A program made the position numbers and the translations under genes. DNA of 64,000 nt from JAAYEA01 sp012689325 (lineage in GTDB: Bacteria > Chloroflexota > Anaerolineae > JAAYEA01): NCBI GenBank assembly GCA_036841525.1, contig DAITVZ010000001.1, positions 124,001-188,000 on the forward strand, given 5' to 3'. Shown here piece by piece: positions 18,049 through 25,864 of the stretch. Below the pieces are notes generated by a model. The model was not told the origin of the DNA. It made no database searches and saw only the letters and a list, made by a program, of their open reading frames with translations. Numbering within the stretch: position 1 is the stretch's first letter; each line of letters begins with the position of its first letter.

Positions 18049-19434
18049 CTAGAGCGGGTCCGGGCGCGGCTGGAGCAGGACGCCCTCGCTGCGCAGCCGG
18101 CCCCGCAGCAACTGCGCATGCACGCCGCGGGTATCGGTCGCGCCCAGCGCCGCCATGGCCGCCGCCGTGCCCGCCGCTTGCCCGCAGGCCAGGCAACAGA
18201 CGGTGTTGCGGGTGCTGTTGTGCGCTACCAGCTCCACCGTCATCATCCGCCCGGCCATGAGCAGGTTGTCCACGCCCAGGGGGATCAGCGCGCGGTAGGG
18301 GATGCCGTAGGCGCCGCCGTTGCGCACAAAGTACTTGCTGTTGTCGATAAAGCCGAAAATGGCGACCTGGTCCTCGAACTGCTGGCCGCTGGTGGCGTCG
18401 GCCTCGGTGATCTCGTATTCGGCGCGGATGGCCCGCCCGCGGCGCTGCCCCGCCGTGGGCGCCGGCCCCGCCGGGTAACACCCCTCGCAGCCGGCGAAAT
18501 TCTGCCGAAAGATGTCGGCCACCTCGAGCATCCTGGCGCGCAGGTCGATCTCGGCGGCGGTGAGCTGTTCGGGGTTCAGCCCGTCGTTGGGGCCATAGTT
18601 GATGCAGTTGCAGTAGGTAATCTCGCGCGGGCGGACCGAGCTGGAGAGGAAATTGCGCGGCGCGTTGGGGACGCCCTGCTCGCGCAGCATGCCCATTCGG
18701 ATCCCCAGCCGCACCACGTCGGGCTCGCGCATCCCCGGCTTGACGGCGTGGGCCAGTTGGTGAATCATCCCGCGCCGCTCCAAGTCGGCCTCCAGGGCGG
18801 CCAGGTCCACGTTGCAGAGGCGGAAGGTGAACCCCGCCCCATAGGCCCCCGGGTCGCCGGGTTGGAAGGTCAGGAACGGCGCGCCGGCATAGGCGGCCAC
18901 GTCGCCATCGCCGGTGCAGTCGATGTACTGCTTGGCGCGCAGCAGGGCCTTCCCCGCCTTGTTCCAGACCACCGCGCCGTCGATGTGCCCGGCGCTGGAG
19001 CGCACCTCGCAGAGGGTGGTGTGCAGCAGCAGCTTTACCCCGGCCTCCTGGCACAGCCGCACGGCGGCCAGCTTGAAGACCTCCGGCTCGACGGGAGTCA
19101 GCATGCTGACGAAATCGCCGCCGCGCTCCATGCGGATGTGGCCCATCCCGCCGCCCATCTGTTGCACGCGGTCCACCAGTTCTTGGGCGATGCCCGCCAC
19201 CACGCGCTGGCGCTCATAGCCCGGCGGCACGTCAAAGATGTTGAAAAAGGAGTGCAGGCCGGTGGCGCCGGTGATGCCCAGGCCGCCCAGCCAGCCCGCT
19301 TGCTCCACCAGCATCGTCTTGGCGCCTTGCCGCCCGGCGGCGATGGCGGCGGCGATCCCCGCCAGGCCCCCGCCCAGCACCAGCACGTCGCAAGGGGCGT
19401 ATCTCGTCTCGTCCAGCTTGGGCATGATCTGCAT
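18049..19434 (-). CDS. FAD-dependent oxidoreductase
   Basis: A 461-residue flavoprotein of the FAD_oxidored family (Pfam PF12831 type). The Rossmann motif is V-L-V-L-G-G-G-L-A-G-I-A, then A-K-T-M-L-V-E-Q, and a typical I-D-C-T-G-D-G-D-V-A motif lies near residue 175. The C-terminal M-A-G-R-M region closes the FAD domain. Members of this family recur in bacterial sugar-acid clusters, but their substrates are mostly unknown. GAGGAGG precedes ATG 19434. A second family member lies at 41173-42435. It is preceded by a 15-bp-stem hairpin. Confidence 0.85.
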   Translation of the reverse strand: MQIMPKLDETRYAPCDVLVLGGGLAGIAAAIAAGRQGAKTMLVEQAGWLGGLGITGATGLHSFFNIFDVPPGYERQRVVAGIAQELVDRVQQMGGGMGHIRMERGGDFVSMLTPVEPEVFKLAAVRLCQEAGVKLLLHTTLCEVRSSAGHIDGAVVWNKAGKALLRAKQYIDCTGDGDVAAYAGAPFLTFQPGDPGAYGAGFTFRLCNVDLAALEADLERRGMIHQLAHAVKPGMREPDVVRLGIRMGMLREQGVPNAPRNFLSSSVRPREITYCNCINYGPNDGLNPEQLTAAEIDLRARMLEVADIFRQNFAGCEGCYPAGPAPTAGQRRGRAIRAEYEITEADATSGQQFEDQVAIFGFIDNSKYFVRNGGAYGIPYRALIPLGVDNLLMAGRMMTVELVAHNSTRNTVCCLACGQAAGTAAAMAALGATDTRGVHAQLLRGRLRSEGVLLQPRPDPL

Positions 19435-19459
19435 ATGGTCCTCCTCATTTCGCGCGATC

Positions 19460-19497
19460 CCGGACCTGTAGGGTTTTCCTAGACCCTACAGGTCCGG
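19460..19497. repeat. Hairpin repeat with 15-bp perfect stem
   Basis: CCGGACCTGTAGGGT (19460-19474) is inverted at 19483-19497 around an eight-base loop. It lies between two co-directional genes. A similar hairpin, with GACC/GGTC ends and a GGTTTTCC core, occurs at 37430-37463. Confidence 0.75.
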
Positions 19498-19505
19498 CTC
19501 TTGAC

Positions 19506-20552
19506 TCACTCCCACGCGAACCCCGCCCCCTGCGGCAGGCCCACGCAGCCATCCACCAGCTTGAGCGGCGAATCGGGCTTGATCATACCCGTCTCCAAAT
19601 AGATGGTGTTGGGGAGGCAGGCCATCACGCTCAGTTGCACCGGGCCGCCGCCATGGGAGGCGTAGGGCTTGCGGAAGGAATCGGCCAGCAGGCCGATCTG
19701 CAGCAGGGAGGTCGGCCCGCCGGCGCGGCGCAGGTCGGGCTGGAGGATATCGACGGCGTCGCGCTTCAGGAAACGGGCGAAATCGTAGCGGGTATAGAGG
19801 TTCTCGCCGGTGGCGATGGGGATCTCCAGCGCTGCCACCAGCGCGGCGTACCCCTCGATATCGTCGGCGGGGATCGGCTCCTCCCACCAATAGATGCCCA
19901 CGTCCTGGAAGGCGCGCCCGCGGCGGACGGCCTCGGCGGCGGTGAGGGTCTGGTTGGCGTCCACCATCAGCCGCGTGCCCTCGCCGATCACCTCGCGCAC
20001 CACCTGGATGCGGTGCAGGTCCTCGGCCAGGGTGGGGTAGCCGACCTTGATCTTGACGGCGTGAAAGCCCTGCTCCACCGCCTGGGCGCAGATGCGCTGC
20101 ACCTCCTCGTCGCCATAGTTGAGCCAGCCGACCATGGCATAGGCCGGGATCTGGTCGCGGACCGCGCCCCAGAGCTGCCAGCAGGGCACGCCCCGCGCCT
20201 TGCCCACGCAATCCCAGAGCGCCGTGTCCAACGCGGCGACGCCAAAGGTGACCAGCCCAGCCGAGCCGTGATATTCCGTCTCGCGCAACATCTCTTGGTG
20301 GATGTGGCGCACGAACCGCAGGTCCTGGCCCAGCACCACGGGCTTGAGCTCGTGCTCGATGACCGCGGCCAGGGCGTCGGGCGCGCCGGCGATGCGGCCA
20401 AACCCGGCCTCGCCCGTGCCCACGATCCCCTCGTCGGTCTCGACCCGGACGGTGACGCCGCCCGAGCCGGGCAGCGCCTGCAGGGCGTCACGCCGGGGGC
20501 GGCGCTCCCCGCTGACGTGCCGCGTGGTGACTTCGATCTTGGTAACGTGCAT
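19506..20552 (-). CDS. Mandelate racemase/muconate lactonizing enzyme family protein
   Basis: A 348-residue enolase-superfamily enzyme. The barrel shows the K-I-K motif (A-V-K-I-K-V-G), metal ligands in V-D-A-N-Q, W-W-E-E-P and T-G-E-N-L-Y-T-R, and a late S-H-G-G-G segment. The KxK lysine marks the mandelate-racemase or cycloisomerase-like branches, so dehydration or epimerisation of an acid sugar is expected. It differs from the galactonate-dehydratase-like paralogue in the same cluster. It sits between a Gfo/Idh/MocA dehydrogenase and the FAD oxidoreductase. Confidence 0.85.
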   Translation of the reverse strand: MHVTKIEVTTRHVSGERRPRRDALQALPGSGGVTVRVETDEGIVGTGEAGFGRIAGAPDALAAVIEHELKPVVLGQDLRFVRHIHQEMLRETEYHGSAGLVTFGVAALDTALWDCVGKARGVPCWQLWGAVRDQIPAYAMVGWLNYGDEEVQRICAQAVEQGFHAVKIKVGYPTLAEDLHRIQVVREVIGEGTRLMVDANQTLTAAEAVRRGRAFQDVGIYWWEEPIPADDIEGYAALVAALEIPIATGENLYTRYDFARFLKRDAVDILQPDLRRAGGPTSLLQIGLLADSFRKPYASHGGGPVQLSVMACLPNTIYLETGMIKPDSPLKLVDGCVGLPQGAGFAWE

Positions 20553-20588
20553 GGTGTTCTCCTATCTCCGGCTGTTTTGAAAACGGTA

Positions 20589-20673
20589 CGCAGATTTCAC
20601 AGATGGCACGGATCAGGAGCTCCCATATCTGGGAATCTGAGTTTGTCCGCGTTCATCTGTGTCACATTTATCC
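20589..20673. repeat. Intergenic degenerate inverted repeat
   Basis: Contains CGCAGATTTCACAGATG at one end and CATCTGTGTCACATTTATCC at the other, an imperfect inverted pair with a CACAGATG/CATCTGTG core. It separates the enolase-family gene from the Gfo/Idh/MocA gene. It resembles intergenic repeats seen in other bacterial genomes; copy number could not be checked. Confidence 0.45.
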
Positions 20674-20692
20674 AGCGGCGGCTTGGGCCCAG

Positions 20693-21682
20693 TCAGGCGA
20701 TGGACACGGGGTCGATCTCGACGCTCTGCCCGGACTCGGCGGAGGCGCGCGCGGCGTCCAGCACGGCCATGGTCCCCAGGGCGTAGCGGCCGGATGGGGA
20801 GGGCTCCCGCCCCTCGCGGATGGCGGCGACGAACTCGGCCGTCTGCCGGTCGAACGAGGTCAGGCTGTCGTCCAGCCCGACCTTGGCGTCGTTGATCCAC
20901 AGGTCCTCGCGTCCATCGATGAGCGCCGTGGCCTCCGTGCCCATGTAAAGCGAGCTCCACCGTGAGATGTGCGAGTTCATGGTAAAGGCCACGCTGGCGA
21001 TCCCGCCGCCCTCGAACTCGATGCCGAGCATGCCGTCGCTCTCGGAGTCCACCACCTGGGTGTAGTAGCGCAGCGTGCAGTGCACCCGCCGCGGCTGCCC
21101 CTGGGCCTCCATGAGCCAGCGGATCATGTCCACATCGTGGCTGGCAAAGAGGGGCAGATAGAGGCCGCCGGACTGCTCGCGGGAGTGGCGCCATGGGGTG
21201 GAGAGGCGCTCCAGGAAAAAGGCGCGCTGATAGATGCACTGGCGCACCTCGCCGAGCTGGCCCGCGGCGATGGCCTGCTTCAGCGCCCAGACCTGCGGCT
21301 GAAAGCGGGTGGATTGCCCCACCATCAGGCGCACGCCCGCCGCCTGGGCGGCGTCGGCCATCTGGCGCGCCTCGGCCAGGTTCAGCGCCATCGGCTTTTC
21401 CACCAGCACGTGCTTGCCCGCTTGCGCCGCTTGCACCGTGTAGGGCAGGTGCAAGTGATGGGGCAGGGCCAGCAACACGGCGTCCACGTCCGGGTCGGCC
21501 AGGGCGCGCTCATAATCGGCATAGGCGGGGACGCCATATTGGGTGGCCACGGCCTCGGCCCGCTCCCTGACCACGTCCACCGCCGCGGCCAGTTGGGCCT
21601 CGGGCAACTTGGCAATGGCCTCCAGGTGGGCCTTGGCGATGCCCCCGCACCCCACCATGGCGATTCCGATCGGTTCTGACAT
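20693..21682 (-). CDS. Gfo/Idh/MocA family NAD(P)-dependent oxidoreductase
   Basis: A 329-residue two-domain dehydrogenase. The N-terminal Rossmann fold has G-I-A-M-V-G-C-G-G-I-A-K-A-H, and the family signature E-K-P-M-A-L-N follows H-V-L-V. The C-terminal alpha/beta domain holds S-H-D-V-D-M-I-R-W with the usual catalytic-type His. It probably oxidises a sugar or inositol hydroxyl and is the first gene of the minus-strand cluster ending at 15073. It is divergent from another family member at 21881. Confidence 0.88.
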   Translation of the reverse strand: MSEPIGIAMVGCGGIAKAHLEAIAKLPEAQLAAAVDVVRERAEAVATQYGVPAYADYERALADPDVDAVLLALPHHLHLPYTVQAAQAGKHVLVEKPMALNLAEARQMADAAQAAGVRLMVGQSTRFQPQVWALKQAIAAGQLGEVRQCIYQRAFFLERLSTPWRHSREQSGGLYLPLFASHDVDMIRWLMEAQGQPRRVHCTLRYYTQVVDSESDGMLGIEFEGGGIASVAFTMNSHISRWSSLYMGTEATALIDGREDLWINDAKVGLDDSLTSFDRQTAEFVAAIREGREPSPSGRYALGTMAVLDAARASAESGQSVEIDPVSIA

Positions 21683-21753
21683 GACGCTGCCTCCCGTGGA
21701 TGATGTGGCGCCATCTTAGCACACATGGGCGCGCTCCGGCAACTGGCGGCCGC

Positions 21754-21781
21754 TTGCCAGATTGCGCCGCTGCGCTACAAT
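21754..21781 (+). promoter_or_regulatory. Promoter of the plus-strand Gfo/Idh/MocA gene
   Basis: TTGCCA (21754-21759), 16-bp spacer, TACAAT (21776-21781). The leader to ATG 21881 is about 90 nt and shows no clear structured element. Confidence 0.5.
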
Positions 21782-21880
21782 GCGGGCATCCACCGAACGA
21801 ATGAGGCCCGCCCTTGCGGTGGGATGCCCAGAGGCCATTCAGCCAAGCTGGCTCGCATCTTGATCCTAAAGGAGAAGACC

Positions 21881-23005
21881 ATGGCTCGAACCTATCGTGT
21901 GGGAGTGATTGGCTTTGCGCACATGCACGTCAATACCCTGGTGGACGCGTTTGCCGCCCTGCCCAACGTCCAGTGGGTGGCTTGCGCCGACACGACGCCG
22001 GATGTCCCTTCCCGGTCCATGGAGCGCTCGACGCGCGGCGCCAACCTGAAGCGGGCGCGGGAACAGACCGGCATCCCCAAGGCTTACGCCGACTATCGGG
22101 AGATGCTGGACAAGGAACGCTTTGACATCATGATCTTTTGCCCGGAGAACGCCAAGCACGCCGAGGTGGCCGAGGCGGTCGCCGCCAAGGGCATCCACCT
22201 GCTCACCGAAAAGCCCATGGCCAACACCCTGGCCGGGGCGCAGCGCATGGCCCGGGCCGCGCTCTATAACAAGGTGAGCCTGCTGACCAACTGGCCCATC
22301 ACGTGGTGGCCGGCCGTCCGCAAGATCAAGGAGCTGGTCGACCAGGGCGAGATCGGCCAGGTGCTCCAGGTCCGGGTCCGCAACGGGTACTCCTTGGGGC
22401 CGCTGCCGCACCTGCCCGAGGCCGAGCGCGGCGCCGAGTGGTGGCACCGCGCCGCGGCGGGCGGCGGGGCGCTGCTGGATTACTGCTGCTACGGCGCTTG
22501 TTTGGCGCGCTACTATGTCGGCGAGCCGGCGGTGGCCGCCTTTGGCATGAAGGCCAACCTCAACTCGCGCTATGGCGACGCCGAGGACAATGCCGTGATC
22601 ACCGTCCGTTTCCGCGAGGCGATGGCCACCCTGGAAGGTTCCTGGACCACCACCAACGCCGGCGTGCCCTCCTGGTCCGTGGTCTATGGCCGCAAGGGCA
22701 CCCTGGTGCTTAGCCAGCGGCGGGGCCAAGACGGCGTCTCGGTCCCGGTGGTCGAGGTCTACAAGAAGGGGAGCTATGGCGGCGGCGAGCCGCCCGAGCG
22801 GGTCGTGGAGGCCGAGGCGTTGCCGGCGGGCCGGGCCACCATAGCGGAAGAGATGATCCACCATCTGGAGACCGGCGAGCCGCCGCACCCAACCCTGGAG
22901 CTGGCGCAGAACCTGGAGGCCATGGCGATCCTGGACGCGGGCATCCGCTCGGCGGCCAACGGCAAGCTCGAGCTGGTGAACGACGCCACCTGGTGCATCG
23001 GCTGA
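21881..23005 (+). CDS. Gfo/Idh/MocA family oxidoreductase
   Basis: A 374-residue NAD(P)-dependent dehydrogenase family member. The Rossmann start is Y-R-V-G-V-I-G-F-A-H-M-H-V-N, where the usual G-x-G-x-x-G is altered to G-F-A-H-M-H, and the signature T-E-K-P-M-A-N-T follows. The C-terminal domain has Y-C-C-Y-G-A-C in place of the common D-x-G-x-H, so substrate or even activity may differ. AAAGGAG precedes ATG 21881; the longer open frame begins before the likely promoter. It is transcribed toward the MtaB-like gene with a 103-bp gap. Confidence 0.85.
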   Translation: MARTYRVGVIGFAHMHVNTLVDAFAALPNVQWVACADTTPDVPSRSMERSTRGANLKRAREQTGIPKAYADYREMLDKERFDIMIFCPENAKHAEVAEAVAAKGIHLLTEKPMANTLAGAQRMARAALYNKVSLLTNWPITWWPAVRKIKELVDQGEIGQVLQVRVRNGYSLGPLPHLPEAERGAEWWHRAAAGGGALLDYCCYGACLARYYVGEPAVAAFGMKANLNSRYGDAEDNAVITVRFREAMATLEGSWTTTNAGVPSWSVVYGRKGTLVLSQRRGQDGVSVPVVEVYKKGSYGGGEPPERVVEAEALPAGRATIAEEMIHHLETGEPPHPTLELAQNLEAMAILDAGIRSAANGKLELVNDATWCIG

Positions 23006-23021
23006 GCCATCTGCGGGCGGC

Positions 23022-23035
23022 ATGACGCGCGTCAT
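23022..23035. promoter_or_regulatory. Perfect 14-bp palindrome, candidate operator of the mtaB-like gene
   Basis: ATGACGCGCGTCAT lies in the 103-bp gap upstream of 23109, followed by a TTGACG that might be a -35 box (23052-23057). The symmetry suits a dimeric regulator site; it is not a terminator, as there is no T-run and the stem would be only seven bases with no loop. Confidence 0.4.
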
Positions 23036-23108
23036 AGGGGTCGGGGCCATTTGACGCTATCCTCAGTGCTGGGCGAGCAACCCAACCCACTTTGCAAGGA
23101 GGATAGCC

Positions 23109-24524
23109 ATGGCCCACCGAACCATACACCCACGGATCGCCTATGACTCGCCAAAGGATATGCTCTATGGGCTGGCCAAGTACCCTGTGGTGGCCGGCCA
23201 TCATGTCGCCATTGGCGGCGGGCTGGTCTTGCCGGAAGTCAAGTTCACCCTGCCCGCTATGCTGATCAACTCGGAGACCATGCCGCAGGTGCGCGCCGAG
23301 TTCCAGGATATGGTCACGCGCATCCTGAAAAAGAGCGTGGACCTGCACCAAGAGTCGCTGGTCGTCGAGCTGGAGCTGCTGCCGGACCTGACCATGCATC
23401 CCGAGTGGGGCGCGCTGGTCACCTCCGACCTTCGCGCCCTGCTGGACGCTTTTCACCGCGACCACGGGCTGCGCACAGCTCTCCGCGTCACCGTGACGGA
23501 CATCCGCGACCTGGACCGCCCGCCCGCGCTGCGCAGCGGCGAGCCCTGGCAGACGATGCTCGAGTCCTTCCGTCTGAACGCGGAGGCGGGAGCGGATATC
23601 CTCTCCATCGAGAGCACCGGCGGCAAAGAGGTCTTTGACCACGCCATCCTGGCGGCCGATATCGACGGCATCGCGCTGGCCCTGGGCGCCTTGGCCCCGC
23701 GCGACATGGAGTTCCTGTGGGGCCATATCGTGGATGTGGCCGAATCCCACCGGATCGTGGCTGGTGGGGATACCGCCTGCGCTTTTGGCAACACGGCGAT
23801 GCAACTGGCGCACCAGAACATGGTGCCCAAGGTGGTCGCCGCCGTGGTGCGGCTGATGACCGCGCCGCGGTCGCTGGTGGCCGTCGAGATGGGCGCCCGC
23901 GGCCCGCTGAAGGACTGCGGCTACGAGAACCCGATCATCAAAGCCGTCACCGGCGTGCCCATCAGCATGGAGGGCAAGACCAGCGCCTGCGCCCATTCGT
24001 CTCCTTTGGGCAACATCGCGGCAGCGGTGGCGGACCTTTGGAGCAACGAATCGGTGCAGAACGTCCGCTTGTTGAGCGGCTTTGCGCCCGAGGTCTTTAC
24101 CGAGATGCTGATCTATGATGCGCGGCTGATGAACACCGCCCAGAAGCAGGGGCGCGGGCCGCTGTTCCGCGACCTGCTGGTGGATTCGGATCGTTATCTC
24201 GATCCCCAGGCGCTGGTGTTGAGCCTGGAGGTGGTCCACGAGGCGGCCAGGCGGATCGTCGAGGCCGGGCCGGACCATTACGCGCGGACCAAGAGCATGG
24301 CCGAGCTGGCCGTGGAGGTCCTATCGAGCGCGCGACACGACAAGCTGCTCGAGCTCTCCGCGCCGGAACAGCGCTGGCTGGACCGCTTGGCCCAGGCCGT
24401 GGAGGCGCTGCCCGATTCGGAAGCCGAGCTGGTCGAGCGGGTTCAGCCTTCCTATGGGCATTTGTATCTGCCCCAGGAATACGGCGACGTCGCGACCATC
24501 CCTGTGCCCAGCCTGGTCGCTTAA
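23109..24524 (+). CDS. mtaB: MtaB-like methanol:corrinoid methyltransferase
   Basis: A 471-residue homologue of MtaB, which cleaves the C-O bond of methanol and methylates a corrinoid protein (MtaC). The archaeal enzyme binds Zn through Glu164, Cys220 and Cys269. Here the matching segments L-S-I-E-S-T-G-G-K-E-V-F (Glu168), G-D-T-A-C-A-F-G-N-T-A-M (Cys224) and K-D-C-G-Y-E-N (Cys270) are all present with nearly the same spacing. The N-terminus R-I-A-Y-D-S-P-K-D-M-L-Y-G also aligns. AAGGAGG precedes ATG 23109. No corrinoid-binding protein or reactivase gene lies in the window, so the partner must be elsewhere or the substrate different. Confidence 0.85.
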   Translation: MAHRTIHPRIAYDSPKDMLYGLAKYPVVAGHHVAIGGGLVLPEVKFTLPAMLINSETMPQVRAEFQDMVTRILKKSVDLHQESLVVELELLPDLTMHPEWGALVTSDLRALLDAFHRDHGLRTALRVTVTDIRDLDRPPALRSGEPWQTMLESFRLNAEAGADILSIESTGGKEVFDHAILAADIDGIALALGALAPRDMEFLWGHIVDVAESHRIVAGGDTACAFGNTAMQLAHQNMVPKVVAAVVRLMTAPRSLVAVEMGARGPLKDCGYENPIIKAVTGVPISMEGKTSACAHSSPLGNIAAAVADLWSNESVQNVRLLSGFAPEVFTEMLIYDARLMNTAQKQGRGPLFRDLLVDSDRYLDPQALVLSLEVVHEAARRIVEAGPDHYARTKSMAELAVEVLSSARHDKLLELSAPEQRWLDRLAQAVEALPDSEAELVERVQPSYGHLYLPQEYGDVATIPVPSLVA

Positions 24525-24534
24525 CGGCACAACC

Positions 24535-24569
24535 AAAAGGGGCGCTGCCATCGCGGCAGCGCCCCTTTT
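24535..24569. terminator. Bidirectional intrinsic terminator
   Basis: AAAAGGGGCGCTGCC (24535-24549), ATCGC loop, then the exact complement ending in TTTT (24555-24569). The A-run and T-run make it work for both convergent genes, mtaB-like (+) and the HAD-like gene (-). Confidence 0.9.
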
Positions 24570-24586
24570 CGTCCTCGGCTGGGAGC

Positions 24587-25726
24587 TCAGGGCTTCCCGC
24601 TGACCACGAACGCGGGCAACTGGTGCAACATGCGATAGCCCTGGGCCGCCTGAGCAGGCTGGGGCGTCGAGGCCTCGTCGGGCTTGTCCGAGACGCCAAA
24701 ACAGAGCGCGCCCTGCTGGCGCAGCGCCAGCGCCGCCTGCCGCACCTCCCCGGTGATGACGATGCGCTCCCGCAGCGCCTGTTCCGCCGTGGCGCCGGGC
24801 AGCTCGCCAAAGCGCGCCGCCGTGGTCAGGTACTCGTTGTAGCGAAAGGCCTTGAAGGGCGTGGGGTCGCCGGCCTGCACCGCTTGCCACACCTCTTCGT
24901 GGATCGAGAGCAGCCCCGACCCGGCGATCTCGTCGCGTCGCTCCTCCATGGCGCGGATAAAGTCGTGGAACGAGCGCATCAGCCCGGCGCGCACGGCGTC
25001 CACCAGCCCCGCCAGTGGATACATCCCCGCGCCGAGCATCAGGCAGATATAGGCGAGATAGTCCTGGTTATCGGCGGTGAAGGGGTGATAGGGAGGCTGG
25101 TTCAGCTCGCCATAGGCCACCTCAAAGCCGCGCCCGTCAAAGAGCGGCCCTAGCAGGCCGGAGACGGTCCGCTTCACGCCCTCCAGCCGCGCGGCGTCGA
25201 TCACCCCATCGTTGCGGCCGCGCGCGCCGATGGCGGTCTTGTCCAGATCGATGACCACCGCTGTTCGCTCGTCCGTGGGGATGCCTTGTTCGCGCGCAAA
25301 GGCCAAAAAGGCCGGGAGCGCGCTCCAGCGGTTGGCGATGTACCAGTCGTGGTCGAGGCGAGACTGCGGGGGGTTCTTGGCGTCGTCGCGCGCGATAAAG
25401 GCATAGCCAGCCCAACCGGTAGCCGCCTTCAGGTTGCGAAAGGCCGTGCCGTCCAGCACCAGCGTGTCGCCGATGTAGAGCAGATACTGGAGCTTGGCGC
25501 CGCTATCCAGCGCCCGCGCCCGTTCCAGGATGAGCCCCAGCACCCGGGCGTATTCCAGATCGGTCTTGCGCGGGATCCGATAGGCCTCCAGCCCTGCTTG
25601 GCTCCAGAGGGCTTTGAGCCCCGGCAAGCGCCGGTTGGCGGGCTCCAGGTTGCGATACACCACGCCGTCGCCCAGGAATTCGGATAGCGCCGCTGTCCCC
25701 GTGATCTCGTATGCCGGACCGCTCAT
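24587..25726 (-). CDS. HAD-like hypothetical protein
   Basis: A 379-residue protein I cannot name. Residues about 156-164 read A-V-V-I-D-L-D-K-T, close to the HAD motif I (DxDxT, Asp160/Asp162/Thr164), and a late G-V-S-D-K-P-D-E-A-S could be motif III/IV. An earlier L-Y-I-G-D-T-L-V-L-D-G-T lies in the N-terminal part. Between these are helices without recognised motifs. It may be a phosphatase or phosphotransferase. It is divergent from the glycyl radical enzyme and shares a compact double promoter with it, so the two may be co-regulated. Confidence 0.65.
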   Translation of the reverse strand: MSGPAYEITGTAALSEFLGDGVVYRNLEPANRRLPGLKALWSQAGLEAYRIPRKTDLEYARVLGLILERARALDSGAKLQYLLYIGDTLVLDGTAFRNLKAATGWAGYAFIARDDAKNPPQSRLDHDWYIANRWSALPAFLAFAREQGIPTDERTAVVIDLDKTAIGARGRNDGVIDAARLEGVKRTVSGLLGPLFDGRGFEVAYGELNQPPYHPFTADNQDYLAYICLMLGAGMYPLAGLVDAVRAGLMRSFHDFIRAMEERRDEIAGSGLLSIHEEVWQAVQAGDPTPFKAFRYNEYLTTAARFGELPGATAEQALRERIVITGEVRQAALALRQQGALCFGVSDKPDEASTPQPAQAAQGYRMLHQLPAFVVSGKP

Positions 25727-25761
25727 GTTCGTGAATGACCTCCAAGGTAATAGCGGCTACC

Positions 25762-25790
25762 ATCATAGCCGGATTCCCATCGTTGTCTAA
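25762..25790 (-). promoter_or_regulatory. Promoter of the HAD-like gene
   Basis: On the minus strand TTAGAC (plus 25785-25790), 17-bp spacer, TATGAT (plus 25762-25767). It stands back-to-back with the plus-strand promoter that starts nine bases further on. Confidence 0.5.
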
Positions 25791-25798
25791 TCGGCGGC

Positions 25799-25828
25799 TT
25801 GACCGAAAGTGCCCTTCGGGGCCATAAT
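25799..25828 (+). promoter_or_regulatory. Promoter of the glycyl radical enzyme gene
   Basis: TTGACC (25799-25804), 18-bp spacer, CATAAT (25823-25828). The leader to ATG 25865 is about 30 nt and contains the GGAGG ribosome site. Confidence 0.55.
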
Positions 25829-25864
25829 AGGGCAGGAATCAGCCCCTTCTGTTGGAGGTCTCCC

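Noticed and set aside
17101..19482. A 793-codon plus-strand open frame
   Set aside because: It is the mirror of the GNAT and FAD oxidoreductase genes, an effect of high GC at third positions.
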